Origin: an uncultured Christensenella sp.
GTDB taxonomy: Bacteria; Bacillota; Clostridia; Christensenellales; Borkfalkiaceae
NCBI GenBank assembly: GCA_910578145.1
Contig: CAJTPJ010000008.1
Span: forward strand, 6,630 to 70,629
Length of the DNA stretch: 64,000 nt
Direction: 5' to 3'
This document shows, in pieces, positions 35,412 through 44,430 of this stretch (its first letter is position 1; each line of letters opens with the position of its first letter). The notes under the pieces are model-generated. The model was not told the origin of the DNA and searched no databases. It saw only the letters and a program-made list of their open reading frames with translations. A program made the translations under genes and the position numbers.

Positions 35412-37493
35412 ATGAGGCTTCCCGAAATGTTCGGTGAAAACGTTTTCAACGACTCGGTTCAGAAAGAGACCTTACCCAACGAAGTTTACAAGGCTTTGAG
35501 GGAAACGATTGAGGCGGGCAAACAGCTTGACGTATCCATAGCGGGCGCGGTCGCTTCCGCAATGAAGAAGTGGGCGGTGTCCAAGGGCGCAACGCACTAT
35601 ACTCACTGGTTTCAGCCGCTCACGGGACTGACGGCGGAAAAGCACGATAGCTTTATCGAGCCCGAGGGCGACAAGGTTATAATGCGTTTGACGGGCAAGA
35701 GCCTCATCGTCGGCGAGCCCGACGCGTCGAGCTTCCCGTCCGGCGGTTCGCGCGCGACTTACATGGCGCGCGGCTATACGGCGTGGGACCCCACGTCGCC
35801 TGCGTTCGTCAAAGAGGGCACGCTCTACATACCCACGGTATTCGTTTCGTACACGGGCGAAACTTTGGATAAAAAGTCGCCGTTGCTTCGTTCGATGACG
35901 GCGCTGGATAAGCAGGCTAAGCGCGTATTGAAATGCTTTGGCATAGACTGCAAAAAGGTAAGGTGTGACGCCGGCCCCGAACAGGAATACTTTCTCATTT
36001 CCGAGGAGGAGTATTTTAAAAGAAAGGATTTACGCCTTACGGGCAGAACGCTTTTCGGCACGCCCGTAACCCGCGGGCAGGAGTTGGAGGACCACTATTT
36101 CGGCGTTTTAAAGCCCGCCATATCCGAATATATGCGCGACCTTGACAACGAGCTTTGGAGCTACGGAGTTCTTTCCAAAACCAAACACAACGAGGTTGCG
36201 CCCGCCCAGCACGAAATGGCGCCCGTGTATTCGACGACGAATATCGCGGTTGATACCAATATGCTTACTATGGAGCTTATGAAAAAGGTTGCGCACCGCC
36301 ACGGTTTGGCTTGTCTTTTGCACGAAAAGCCTTTTAAAGGCATAAACGGAAGCGGCAAGCACAACAACTGGTCTATTTCCACCGATACGGGTTTAAATCT
36401 GTTAAATCCGGGCGAAAATCCCGAAACCAACACTCTTTTCAAGCTCGTTTTAACCGCAGTAATTAAAGCGGTTGACGATTATCAGGGAATACTGCGCGCG
36501 TTCGTGGCATCTGCCGGCAACGACCACCGTTTGGGCGCGGACGAAGCTCCGCCCGCCATTATTTCCGTGTACCTCGGCGACCAGCTCGGCGCTTTGGTAG
36601 ACAGCATAGTCAAGGGCGAGAGCTACGTCGCAAACAAGAAATGCGAGGGCTCTATCGGCGTGCCCGAAAGCCCCATTTTCCCCAAGGACGCAACCGACAG
36701 AAACAGAACGTCGCCGTTTGCGTTTACGGGCAACAAGTTCGAGTTCCGTATGCTCGGTTCGCAGGCGAACGTTGCAGACGCCAACATAAGCCTTAATACC
36801 ATAGTCGCCGATGCGCTTGAATTAGTCGCGGACGAATTAGAGGGCAAAAAGGACGTGGAAAAGGCGGCTAACGTCATTATTGCAAGGGAGCTTAAAAAGC
36901 ATTACCGCATAATTTTCAACCACGACGGTTACGGCCCCGAGTGGGAGCCGGAAGCGGCTAAGCGCGGGTTGTTAAACCACAAAAACACCGCTGACGCAGT
37001 GCCCGTGCTCTACGAAGAAAAGAATATAGAAGTGTTTGTTAAGCAGGGCGTTTACACCAAAGCCGAGGCAGTTGCCCGCGCCGATATCCGCCTTGAAAAC
37101 TACACTAAAATTATAAATATCGAAGCGCTTACGATGATAGAAATGGCAAAACGGGATATAATCCCCGCCGTTTCGGATTTTATAGCGGTGCTTTGCCAAA
37201 ACTTGGCTTCCAAACAGGCTGTGTGCGAAAATATTCCTTTTGAACCTGAAAAGGGGCTTATAGAAAGGCTTTCCGCGCTTAACGATAAAGCCAGCGCGGC
37301 GGTTGCAAAATTGGAAAAGCATTTAAAAGCCGTGGATATGGAAAAGGTAGTGCCCGCCTCCCAGGCTATGGCGCATACCGTTATCCCCGATATGGAAGAG
37401 GTTAGAAGTTACGTTGACGAAATGGAATCGCTTACCTCGTCCGACTATTGGCCGTACCCTACTTACTTCGATTTGCTTTACAGCGTAAAATAA
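35412..37493 (+). CDS. glnN: Glutamine synthetase type III
   Basis: 693 residues, the typical GSIII size and far longer than GSI. It makes glutamine from glutamate, ammonia and ATP as the main route of ammonia assimilation. Seen: the GSIII N terminus (MFGENVFND), HYTHWFQPLTG near 60, the metal-binding CDAGPEQEYFLI, NEVAPAQHEMAPVYS, and the NGSGKHNNWSIST nucleotide site. ATG 35412 with AGGAGA 7 bases upstream follows a good promoter; an in-frame upstream extension overlaps that promoter and is rejected. Confidence 0.96.
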   Translation: MRLPEMFGENVFNDSVQKETLPNEVYKALRETIEAGKQLDVSIAGAVASAMKKWAVSKGATHYTHWFQPLTGLTAEKHDSFIEPEGDKVIMRLTGKSLIVGEPDASSFPSGGSRATYMARGYTAWDPTSPAFVKEGTLYIPTVFVSYTGETLDKKSPLLRSMTALDKQAKRVLKCFGIDCKKVRCDAGPEQEYFLISEEEYFKRKDLRLTGRTLFGTPVTRGQELEDHYFGVLKPAISEYMRDLDNELWSYGVLSKTKHNEVAPAQHEMAPVYSTTNIAVDTNMLTMELMKKVAHRHGLACLLHEKPFKGINGSGKHNNWSISTDTGLNLLNPGENPETNTLFKLVLTAVIKAVDDYQGILRAFVASAGNDHRLGADEAPPAIISVYLGDQLGALVDSIVKGESYVANKKCEGSIGVPESPIFPKDATDRNRTSPFAFTGNKFEFRMLGSQANVADANISLNTIVADALELVADELEGKKDVEKAANVIIARELKKHYRIIFNHDGYGPEWEPEAAKRGLLNHKNTADAVPVLYEEKNIEVFVKQGVYTKAEAVARADIRLENYTKIINIEALTMIEMAKRDIIPAVSDFIAVLCQNLASKQAVCENIPFEPEKGLIERLSALNDKASAAVAKLEKHLKAVDMEKVVPASQAMAHTVIPDMEEVRSYVDEMESLTSSDYWPYPTYFDLLYSVK

Positions 37494-37507
37494 CAATAAA
37501 TAAACTC

Positions 37508-37539
37508 CGCCGACGGCTTGCCGTCGGCGCAATTTTTTT
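37508..37539 (+). terminator. Terminator of glnN
   Basis: A 9-bp GC-rich stem with a CTTG loop and a run of seven T. The TTGACA of the next promoter begins inside the T run. Confidence 0.88.
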
Positions 37540-37566
37540 GACATTTATCTGGCTGTATGATATAAT
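37538..37566 (+). promoter_or_regulatory. Consensus promoter of the ClC gene, leaderless
   Basis: TTGACA (37538-37543), a 17-base spacer and TATAAT (37561-37566): a perfect consensus. Transcription should begin near 37573, only about 4 bases before ATG 37577. Confidence 0.88.
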
Positions 37567-37576
37567 TAAAAACTGT

Positions 37577-39175
37577 ATGAAAAAGAATTACCGTCTGTTT
37601 TTGGATAACGCCGTAAACCTGTTTTGTATGAGTATTTTAACGGGTCTTTTCGCGGGCGTGGTTATAACCTTTTACAATATTTTAATGTCGCTCGGTGAGG
37701 AAACTTCTATTTCGTTGTACTCGCTTCTTTTGGAAAACCCCGCGTTTATTCCCCTGCTTTTTTTGGGGCTTGCCGCGGGCGCAATAGCAATAGGCACGGT
37801 AGTGCGGTTCGTGCCTATGATTCGCGGAAGCGGCATACCTCAAATAGAGGGCGCGGCGCGCGGAGTGGTGCGTTTTAAGTGGTACGTAACTATGTGCTCT
37901 ATGTTCGCCGCTTCGCTTGCCTGCGCGTTTATGGGTTATCCCGCCGGCGCGGAAGGTCCTTCGCTGGAAATAGGCGGTTGTTGCGGTTCGGCAACGGGCA
38001 CGCTTTTAAAGCGCAACCAAATGGTAAGGCGTTTGCAGATAGCAAGCGGCGCAAGCGCAGGTCTTGCGGTAGCCTTCAACGCGCCTATAACGGGCATAGT
38101 TTTCGCTTTGGAAGAGGCGTTTCGTTCGTTTTCGCCGCAGGTGTTCATATGCGCGACCGTAAGCGTGATAACCGCGCTGGTAACGCGCAACGCCATTCGC
38201 CCCGCTTTGGGCTACGGCGTGGGATTTGCCTTTGACGGATTTGTGTTTAACGGATTTGACGCGCTTTCCTATTTGTATCTTTCAATATCCGCGCTGATTA
38301 CGGCGCTTGCGGGCGTGGGTTTTTACTACCTTATGTTCGCGGTAAAGAAACAGTTTAAACGCATAACCTTTTTAAAGGGCGCGGGCAAATATATAATTCC
38401 TTTCGTGCTTGCGGGCGCGTTCGGGCTTATCACCGTATACGCTATGGGCGGCGGTCACGAATTTATAGTTTCGCTGGCAACGGGCGGCGGCGAAAAGTCA
38501 ATTTCAATCCATCAAGTTTTCGGCGCGGGCTTGATTGCAAGCCTTATAATAATAGTCGTGCTCCGCTTTATAATGGCGGTTTGCACTATGGCGTGCGGCG
38601 TGCCCTGCGGCGTGTTTATACCAATGCTTTCTATCGGCGCGGGTTGCGGCGCGATATGCTCGCTCGTTTTCCAGCAGGCGGGTATGAGCGCGGCTTGCGG
38701 CGACTACCTGGTAATAATTTGTATGGCGGCGTTTTTCACTTGCGTGGTTAAAGCGCCTATAACGGGCATAGTTATGGTATTTGAGCTGACGGGTCAGTTC
38801 ACGCATTTCCTGCCCGCGGTTATCGGCATAATAATTGGCTATATCGTAGGCATACTTTTTAAAACGGACGCCATTTACGAAAAGAGCTTGGAAGGCTATA
38901 TCAAAGAAGAAAAACTTTATAAAAACTATAAAAAAGTGCGGCAGTCGTTCGTCGTGCGCGAACAGTCCAAAGCCGTTGGTATGGCTATAAGGGAAGTTAT
39001 TTGGCCGTCTAACGGGCTTGTCATCGAGCTTATAAGCGCAAACGGCGAACACAGCGTACCCGACGGCGAAAGCGTGCTTTACGCGGGCGAAACCATAGTG
39101 TTCGAGTGCGAAACCGACGATGAGAAGGAACTTGCCGAATACCTTGTTTCAATCGTAGGGAAACAGGATAATTAA
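37577..39175 (+). CDS. ClC family chloride/proton antiporter with RCK-C domain
   Basis: 532 residues. An integral membrane Cl-/H+ exchanger or channel with about ten hydrophobic segments over residues 15-430. Signatures: GSGIPQIEG (selectivity Ser), GAEGPSLEIGG with the gating Glu kept but Ala in place of the usual basic residue, and APITGIVFALEEAFR with the proton-path Glu. Residues about 445-530 form a TrkA-C/RCK-C regulatory domain (VIELISANGEHSVPDG). ATG 37577 lies 11 bases past the -10 box and has no ribosome binding site. Confidence 0.92.
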   Translation: MKKNYRLFLDNAVNLFCMSILTGLFAGVVITFYNILMSLGEETSISLYSLLLENPAFIPLLFLGLAAGAIAIGTVVRFVPMIRGSGIPQIEGAARGVVRFKWYVTMCSMFAASLACAFMGYPAGAEGPSLEIGGCCGSATGTLLKRNQMVRRLQIASGASAGLAVAFNAPITGIVFALEEAFRSFSPQVFICATVSVITALVTRNAIRPALGYGVGFAFDGFVFNGFDALSYLYLSISALITALAGVGFYYLMFAVKKQFKRITFLKGAGKYIIPFVLAGAFGLITVYAMGGGHEFIVSLATGGGEKSISIHQVFGAGLIASLIIIVVLRFIMAVCTMACGVPCGVFIPMLSIGAGCGAICSLVFQQAGMSAACGDYLVIICMAAFFTCVVKAPITGIVMVFELTGQFTHFLPAVIGIIIGYIVGILFKTDAIYEKSLEGYIKEEKLYKNYKKVRQSFVVREQSKAVGMAIREVIWPSNGLVIELISANGEHSVPDGESVLYAGETIVFECETDDEKELAEYLVSIVGKQDN

Positions 39176-39204
39176 TTGACTAAACGGGTAGGCTGTGATA
39201 TAAT
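39176..39204 (+). promoter_or_regulatory. Promoter of purA
   Basis: TTGACT (39176-39181), a 17-base spacer and TATAAT (39199-39204). The -35 begins at the base directly after the ClC stop codon. Confidence 0.85.
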
Positions 39205-39236
39205 AAATAAGTAAATAAAATTTATAGGTGAGTAAT

Positions 39237-40517
39237 ATGCTTACAAGTATTTGCGGAATAAATTGGGGTGACGAAGGCAAGGGCAGAATGGTTGACCTTC
39301 TGTCTGAAAAGTTTGATATCGTTTGCCGCTATCAGGGCGGAAACAACGCCGGACATACCGTTATAAACGAGCGCGGCAGGTTTATTTTAAACCTTTTGCC
39401 CTCGGGCATACTCCGCGACAACGTCGTAAACGTGCTGGGTTGCGGAATGGTTATCGATTTAAAGCACCTTTGTTGCGAAATTGAAAGGCTTAGGGAGGGC
39501 GGCATTAAAATTTCGCCCGAAAACCTTAAAATAAGCGACAAAGCAATTATTACTATGCCTTACCACGTTTTGCAGGACGAAATGGAGGAAGACAGGCTTA
39601 CCAAAGCCACGGGCAAGCCCTACGGTTCTACCCGCCGCGGCATTGCGCCCGTGTATGCGGATAAATATATGAAAAAAGTTTTCCGTATGGGCGAACTTTT
39701 AAACACCGCGCTTTTGTATAAACGCCTGCCCGATATCGTGGCTTGGAAAAATATGACTATCAAGGCGTACGGCTTTACTCCAATTACCGTAGAGGCTATG
39801 ATAGAATACTTTGAAACTTACGGCAAACCGCTCGTAAAATACGTTTGCGACGTTGGTTTATACCTTAACGAAGCCAACAAACAGGGCAAAAACGTAATGT
39901 TTGAAGCCCAGCTTGGCGCGTTGCGCGATATCGACTACGGCATAGTGCCCTACACCTCGTCGTCGTCAACCATAGCGGCGTACGCACCCATAGGCGCGGG
40001 CGTGCCCAACCTTAAAATAGATAACTCGATAGGTATTATGAAAGCCTATTCAAGTTGCGTGGGCGAGGGGCCTTTCACCTGCGAATACTTTGGCGAAAAG
40101 GCTGAAAAGTTAAGGGAGCTTGGCGGCGAGTACGGCGCGGCTACGGGCAGACCGAGAAGGGTAGGACCTTTCGACGTGGTGGCTTCGCGTTACGGCATAC
40201 GTTGCCAGGGCGCGGACGAAATTGCGCTTACCAAACTCGACGTTTTGGACGGTTATAAGGAAATTGAAATTTGCACGCACTACACGCTGGACGGAAAACA
40301 GCTTGACGAGTTCCCGTTTACCGACGTTCTTGACGACTGCAAGCCCGTTTTTGAAAAGGTAAAGGGCTGGAATTGCGACATTTCCAAGTGCAGAAAGAAA
40401 GAGGATTTACCCAAAGAAGCGCTTGATTACGTAAGGCTTTTGGAAAAGCTGTGCGAATGCAAAATTAAATACGTTTCGGTAGGCGCTGAACGCGACGCTT
40501 TTATAGAAATGTACTGA
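39237..40517 (+). CDS. purA: Adenylosuccinate synthetase
   Basis: 426 residues. It couples GTP hydrolysis to joining IMP and aspartate, the first AMP-specific step. Seen: WGDEGKGR (catalytic Asp, phosphate loop; the last residue is usually Lys), GGNNAGHT with catalytic His, STRRGIAPVYADK and ATGRPRRVGPFD. ATG 39237 is preferred because the ribosome binding site AGGTGAG lies just upstream; a GTG at 39228 overlaps that site. Confidence 0.95.
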   Translation: MLTSICGINWGDEGKGRMVDLLSEKFDIVCRYQGGNNAGHTVINERGRFILNLLPSGILRDNVVNVLGCGMVIDLKHLCCEIERLREGGIKISPENLKISDKAIITMPYHVLQDEMEEDRLTKATGKPYGSTRRGIAPVYADKYMKKVFRMGELLNTALLYKRLPDIVAWKNMTIKAYGFTPITVEAMIEYFETYGKPLVKYVCDVGLYLNEANKQGKNVMFEAQLGALRDIDYGIVPYTSSSSTIAAYAPIGAGVPNLKIDNSIGIMKAYSSCVGEGPFTCEYFGEKAEKLRELGGEYGAATGRPRRVGPFDVVASRYGIRCQGADEIALTKLDVLDGYKEIEICTHYTLDGKQLDEFPFTDVLDDCKPVFEKVKGWNCDISKCRKKEDLPKEALDYVRLLEKLCECKIKYVSVGAERDAFIEMY

Positions 40518-40524
40518 TAATTTT

Positions 40525-40550
40525 AAACGGCGGAATTTCCGCCGTTTTTT
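40525..40550 (+). terminator. Terminator of purA
   Basis: A 10-bp stem (40525-40534 with 40538-40547) followed by T6 overlapping the 3' arm. Confidence 0.88.
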
Positions 40551-40579
40551 ATTTCCTTTTTTTACTTTGTACGCCTTTA

Positions 40580-40609
40580 TTGACATAGGCGGCGGTTTGG
40601 TGGTATAAT
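40580..40609 (+). promoter_or_regulatory. Promoter of the MBG/transglutaminase operon
   Basis: TTGACA (40580-40585), an 18-base spacer and extended -10 TGGTATAAT (40601-40609). No other promoter or terminator is apparent until 53.5 kb, so it may drive all seven downstream reading frames. Confidence 0.85.
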
Positions 40610-40648
40610 AAACTCGTATAATTATACTTAAAAAGGGAGTAGCGTTCT

Positions 40649-41857
40649 ATGGTTGGCTGGATAATTTTGTTAATATGCATAGCGGCGACGTTCGTTATTT
40701 TGCGCGCTACGCTGCTTCCTAAATTGTTTTTATCGTCGGGTTACAGGAAAATCCCCATAGATTATTTGCCCGAAACGCTTATAAAAAACTATCTCGTAAA
40801 TTGCGGCGTTTCTCATAGCGGCGGCAAAAACTGCTTTACTTGCGGCTACGCAAACGACGTAAAAACCATTGATTACGATATAGTAACCTACGATTTTACG
40901 GGCGGAATTTATAAAGTTATAAACGTTAAAGAAAAATTTGAAGGGTCGCCCGCCCCGCGCGAGGTTGCGCTTCCTAAACGGGCGGCGCAAACCCGTCTGT
41001 TTTTAAATTCGGTAAACGGCGAAAACGTTTCAAACAAGCGCGCAAGGGCTTTCCCTTTTTCGGCGATGACGGGCTTTTTTACCTGTTGCGCGGTTTTGGA
41101 ATTCGTGTTGGCGTTTCTCACGGTGCTTTGCGTGGCACACATTTTTACGGGCAACAACGCAAATTCGTTTTTTTCGCTATACGCTATGATGGGCGTAATA
41201 TTGTGGGCGGTTGTGTTTGCGTGCGATTTGGCGGTTACCATACCGTATATTATATTTTCAAAAAAGCCGTTAACGGTTACTAACGCTAAGCCGTCGTGTG
41301 TGGGCGCGGCAAACAAAACTTTTAAAAACTCGGTAGTTTTCTGGTTTTTTTCCGCGATTGCGCTTATAGTTATAATCGTTTTCCCGTTCGTAGAGGGCGA
41401 TAAATACGTAAACGGCGGTATGTATTTGGAAAGCGGAGGCGTAAAGTATTCGTTATCCACTGAAAACGTAAACGAAGCGTACGTTGTGGATATCACCGTA
41501 AACGGCGCGGTAGTAATACCGAAGTCCGTTAAAGGCAGGCGTGTAACGCGTATACTCGCGTTGAAATCGGATGTGCGTGAAATTAATATATTGGACGATT
41601 TAACCGTTTTGCCCGGCGCGTTTTCGGGGTGTAGAAAATTGAAAACCGTGATAATGAATAACGTAAAATATATTAGCGAACGGGCGTTTTATCTATGTAA
41701 AGAATTGCTTAGCGTGGAAGCGCGCTCGGCGTTAAGTATAGGAAATAACGCGTTTTACGGTTGCGAAAATCTTTTGCGCGCGGATTTAAACGCTTATACG
41801 GAAATAGCGGTAAGCGCGTTTGCGCGGTGCGAAAAGGTAATAATTAACGTTTGGTGA
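40649..41857 (+). CDS. Membrane protein with C-terminal BspA-type leucine-rich repeats
   Basis: 402 residues. Transmembrane helices at about 1-22, 140-170, 175-200 and 230-252. Residues 30-130 form a soluble domain with a CFTC motif. Residues 290-400 carry four BspA-type LRR units (AFSGCRKL, AFYLCKEL, AFYGCENL, AFARCEKV), usually a binding module. The C-terminal LRR part is probably outside the cell. It is first in the operon, 39 bases after the -10 box, with GGGAGT before ATG. The function is unknown. Confidence 0.8.
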   Translation: MVGWIILLICIAATFVILRATLLPKLFLSSGYRKIPIDYLPETLIKNYLVNCGVSHSGGKNCFTCGYANDVKTIDYDIVTYDFTGGIYKVINVKEKFEGSPAPREVALPKRAAQTRLFLNSVNGENVSNKRARAFPFSAMTGFFTCCAVLEFVLAFLTVLCVAHIFTGNNANSFFSLYAMMGVILWAVVFACDLAVTIPYIIFSKKPLTVTNAKPSCVGAANKTFKNSVVFWFFSAIALIVIIVFPFVEGDKYVNGGMYLESGGVKYSLSTENVNEAYVVDITVNGAVVIPKSVKGRRVTRILALKSDVREINILDDLTVLPGAFSGCRKLKTVIMNNVKYISERAFYLCKELLSVEARSALSIGNNAFYGCENLLRADLNAYTEIAVSAFARCEKVIINVW

Positions 41858-41864
41858 GCGGGAT

Positions 41865-43148
41865 ATGAAAAAAATTAAACTAAAAACCAAAAAGAAAATA
41901 AGTACTGATACGATTAAAGCGGGCGGCGTGATAGCCGCGGTAGCTTCGGGTGTTTCAATAATAACTTTGGGTATACTGCACGCGCTGGGGCTTACCGATA
42001 TCGGCAAAGACGCTCCTTCGCTTGTAATAATTATTATTGCTTCTATAGTGTTCGCAGTCGGCTTGGCGTTGTACTTTTTTGCTTTGTTTATAGCCTTGCG
42101 CGCCGTTGAGGGCGAGGCGGACGGGGCTGAGCTTGTAGCTGCGGATTTACCCGCGGAAGAGTCGTTGCCCGCGGGCGCTACATTGGAAGATTTGGCAGAG
42201 CCTGCGCCGCAACCCGAACCTGCGGAGCAATTACAGCCCGACTCCCAACCCGAACGGGTAGAAGTTATTGAAGAGATATACGACGGTACGATTACTGCGG
42301 AAGAGATAGCGGCAAATCTTGCGGCGTATTCTGCGGGGCGCGGTTTAAAAATAAGCGCGGAATGCGCGCGGAAAATAATAGCGGCAATGGCGTCTTCGCG
42401 GTTGGTTGCGCTTACGGGCGCGGACGACGGCGAGCTTATAAATTTTATCGGCGTATTAAACGGATATTTCGGCGCGAAAACTTTTGACGGATTGAAAGAT
42501 ACGCTTTCTTCCGCATATTCCAACCTCAACGCGATAACTTGCATTGCTCTGCCTGACGCTTCGGAAAATGCGGAAACACTTAAACAATTTGTAAATTACG
42601 CGGCAAAGCCTGCCGGCAAAACGCGCGTAACCGTGCAAAACGGATATACCACTTTAAATTACGCCATATCCCCCAACGTGTGGGTATTTACCTCGGTAAG
42701 CGGAAGCGGAGAAAACCTTTTACGGAACGCGGCGGAAGCGGCGGCGTTCGTCTGCGCCGAGTTTTCCGCGGCGGCTGAAACGGGCGGCAACGACGCGGTA
42801 AAGCGCGTAAATTATTTTACGTTTATAAAGCTGGCGGAACTGTGCCTTGACAAGTTTGCGCCCGACGAGGAAAAATTTTGGAAAAAGTACGATAAAATGG
42901 AAAAAGCGGTAAAGGACGGTTGCGGGTATTTCGCGCAAAATAAAAAGCGGCGCGCAACCGAGGCGTTTGCTTCCTTGTACCTTGCGTGCGGCGGCGAAAG
43001 CGCTTTGGATTGCACTGCGGCGGCGCACCTTTGCGCGCCCGCGCTTTCCGTAGGGCTTGCGCTTAAAGATTTTATAAACGCCGCGGAAAACGTTTTCGGC
43101 GAGGATAATGCGGCTTCGTGCAAAAAAATAGGCAAGGCGGTGGCATAA
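41865..43148 (+). CDS. Membrane-anchored protein of unknown function, AAA+ partner
   Basis: 427 residues. Two hydrophobic segments (about 19-42 and 50-79) are followed by a Pro/Glu/Gln-rich linker (85-135) and an alpha-rich soluble domain of about 290 residues with many Ala and two short Cys-containing stretches. No recognised family. It lies 7 bases after the LRR gene and ends 1 base before the AAA+ gene; both have N-terminal membrane segments, so they are likely to act as a complex at the membrane. Confidence 0.78.
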   Translation: MKKIKLKTKKKISTDTIKAGGVIAAVASGVSIITLGILHALGLTDIGKDAPSLVIIIIASIVFAVGLALYFFALFIALRAVEGEADGAELVAADLPAEESLPAGATLEDLAEPAPQPEPAEQLQPDSQPERVEVIEEIYDGTITAEEIAANLAAYSAGRGLKISAECARKIIAAMASSRLVALTGADDGELINFIGVLNGYFGAKTFDGLKDTLSSAYSNLNAITCIALPDASENAETLKQFVNYAAKPAGKTRVTVQNGYTTLNYAISPNVWVFTSVSGSGENLLRNAAEAAAFVCAEFSAAAETGGNDAVKRVNYFTFIKLAELCLDKFAPDEEKFWKKYDKMEKAVKDGCGYFAQNKKRRATEAFASLYLACGGESALDCTAAAHLCAPALSVGLALKDFINAAENVFGEDNAASCKKIGKAVA

Positions 43149-43149
43149 A

Positions 43150-44415
43150 ATGACGGTTAAATTAACGGGCGGACTGCTTTCCGTAATAGATTATCTTGCT
43201 TCGGGCTACGCGCTTTTTGCAATAGCGCTTATTTTGCTCGTGCTTATTATACTTATAGTAGTAACGTTGATTCGGAGCGGAAGCGCCAACTCCTCCGCGC
43301 GGAAATCTGATGTTGCTGCGGCTGAAAAAAGCGTTGGGCGCAAGCGGTTTGACGGGCTTTCAAAAACCGACGATGAGGGCGTAAAATCTCCTTTCCCGCC
43401 CGAAAACGATATTACTTTTAAAGACCTTTGCAAAAATTTCAGGGACTTTGCCGCAGGCAACTTAAAACTTTATTATGAAGAGCGGGATATCCGCAAGTTT
43501 ATAGCCGGTATGGCGGTTTCCCATATCATAATTTTGCAGGGTATGTCGGGTACGGGTAAAACTTCGCTGGCGTACGCGTTTGGCGAATATCTTGGCAATC
43601 CGTCCACGATAATTCCCGTACAGCCTATGTGGAAGGAACGCACCGACCTTATAGGTTATTACAACGAGTTTACCAAGCGTTTCAACGAAACCGACCTTTT
43701 GAAAAAAATGTACGAAGCCAACTACGGCAAAGGGCTGTATATAACCGTTCTCGACGAGATGAATATAGCCAGGGTAGAGTATTATTTTGCCGAGTTTTTG
43801 TCGCTTTTGGAAATTCCCGACCCGCAAAAAAGGTTGCTTACCGTAGTTTCGGACGAGTGGAGCGACGACCCTAAAAAGTTGGTTAACGGGCACGTATTGT
43901 TGCCTGAAAATATGTGGTTTATAGGCACTGCCAACAACGACGATTCCACTTTTGCCATTTCGGATAAGGTTTACGACCGCGCTATGGTAATGAACCTTGA
44001 CGCCAAGGCAGAACGATATCAGGTTTCGGGTGCGCAAAAACAATTTATAACTTACGAAAAATTTAGCTTGTTAAAAGCCGAAGCGCTTGAAGAGTACGCA
44101 ATGACGGCGCGCAATAAAAAGCGCCTTAAACAGCTTGATAAATTTCTTACGGATAATTACCGTGTTACTTTCGGTAACCGTATAATGAAGCAGATAAACG
44201 AATATCTTTCCGTGTATATGAGTTGCGGCGGCGACGAGCTGGAAGCGCTTGACGATATAATTGCAAAAAAAGTTTTGCGCAAGCTGGGCTCGCTTAATCC
44301 CGTGTATATCCGCAACACCGCGGAAAATTTTTTAAAGTTTTTAGACGGGTTGTTCGGCGAGGAAAATATGCTTGAGTGCAAGGCGGTTATCCGCCGCCTT
44401 GCACTAAACGCATAG
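43150..44415 (+). CDS. Membrane-anchored McrB-like AAA+ ATPase
   Basis: 421 residues. One transmembrane helix at about 17-40, then a charged linker, then an AAA+ core from about 95. Walker A is GMSGTGKTS, and Walker B VLDEMNIARVEYYFAEFLSL is the McrB-type form. Sensor 1 lies in FIGTANNDDSTFAISDKVYDRA; the MNxxDR sequence that gives McrB its GTP preference is absent, so ATP is the likely nucleotide. Such rings remodel protein or nucleic acid partners. Next to it lies a DUF2357-like gene, as with McrB relatives. Confidence 0.85.
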   Translation: MTVKLTGGLLSVIDYLASGYALFAIALILLVLIILIVVTLIRSGSANSSARKSDVAAAEKSVGRKRFDGLSKTDDEGVKSPFPPENDITFKDLCKNFRDFAAGNLKLYYEERDIRKFIAGMAVSHIIILQGMSGTGKTSLAYAFGEYLGNPSTIIPVQPMWKERTDLIGYYNEFTKRFNETDLLKKMYEANYGKGLYITVLDEMNIARVEYYFAEFLSLLEIPDPQKRLLTVVSDEWSDDPKKLVNGHVLLPENMWFIGTANNDDSTFAISDKVYDRAMVMNLDAKAERYQVSGAQKQFITYEKFSLLKAEALEEYAMTARNKKRLKQLDKFLTDNYRVTFGNRIMKQINEYLSVYMSCGGDELEALDDIIAKKVLRKLGSLNPVYIRNTAENFLKFLDGLFGEENMLECKAVIRRLALNA

Positions 44416-44430
44416 CGGCGCGGGGGAAAT

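Noticed and set aside
37448..37576. Upstream extension of the ClC gene
   Set aside because: The frame runs back through glnN codons, its terminator and the ClC promoter, and the extra residues do not fit ClC proteins.
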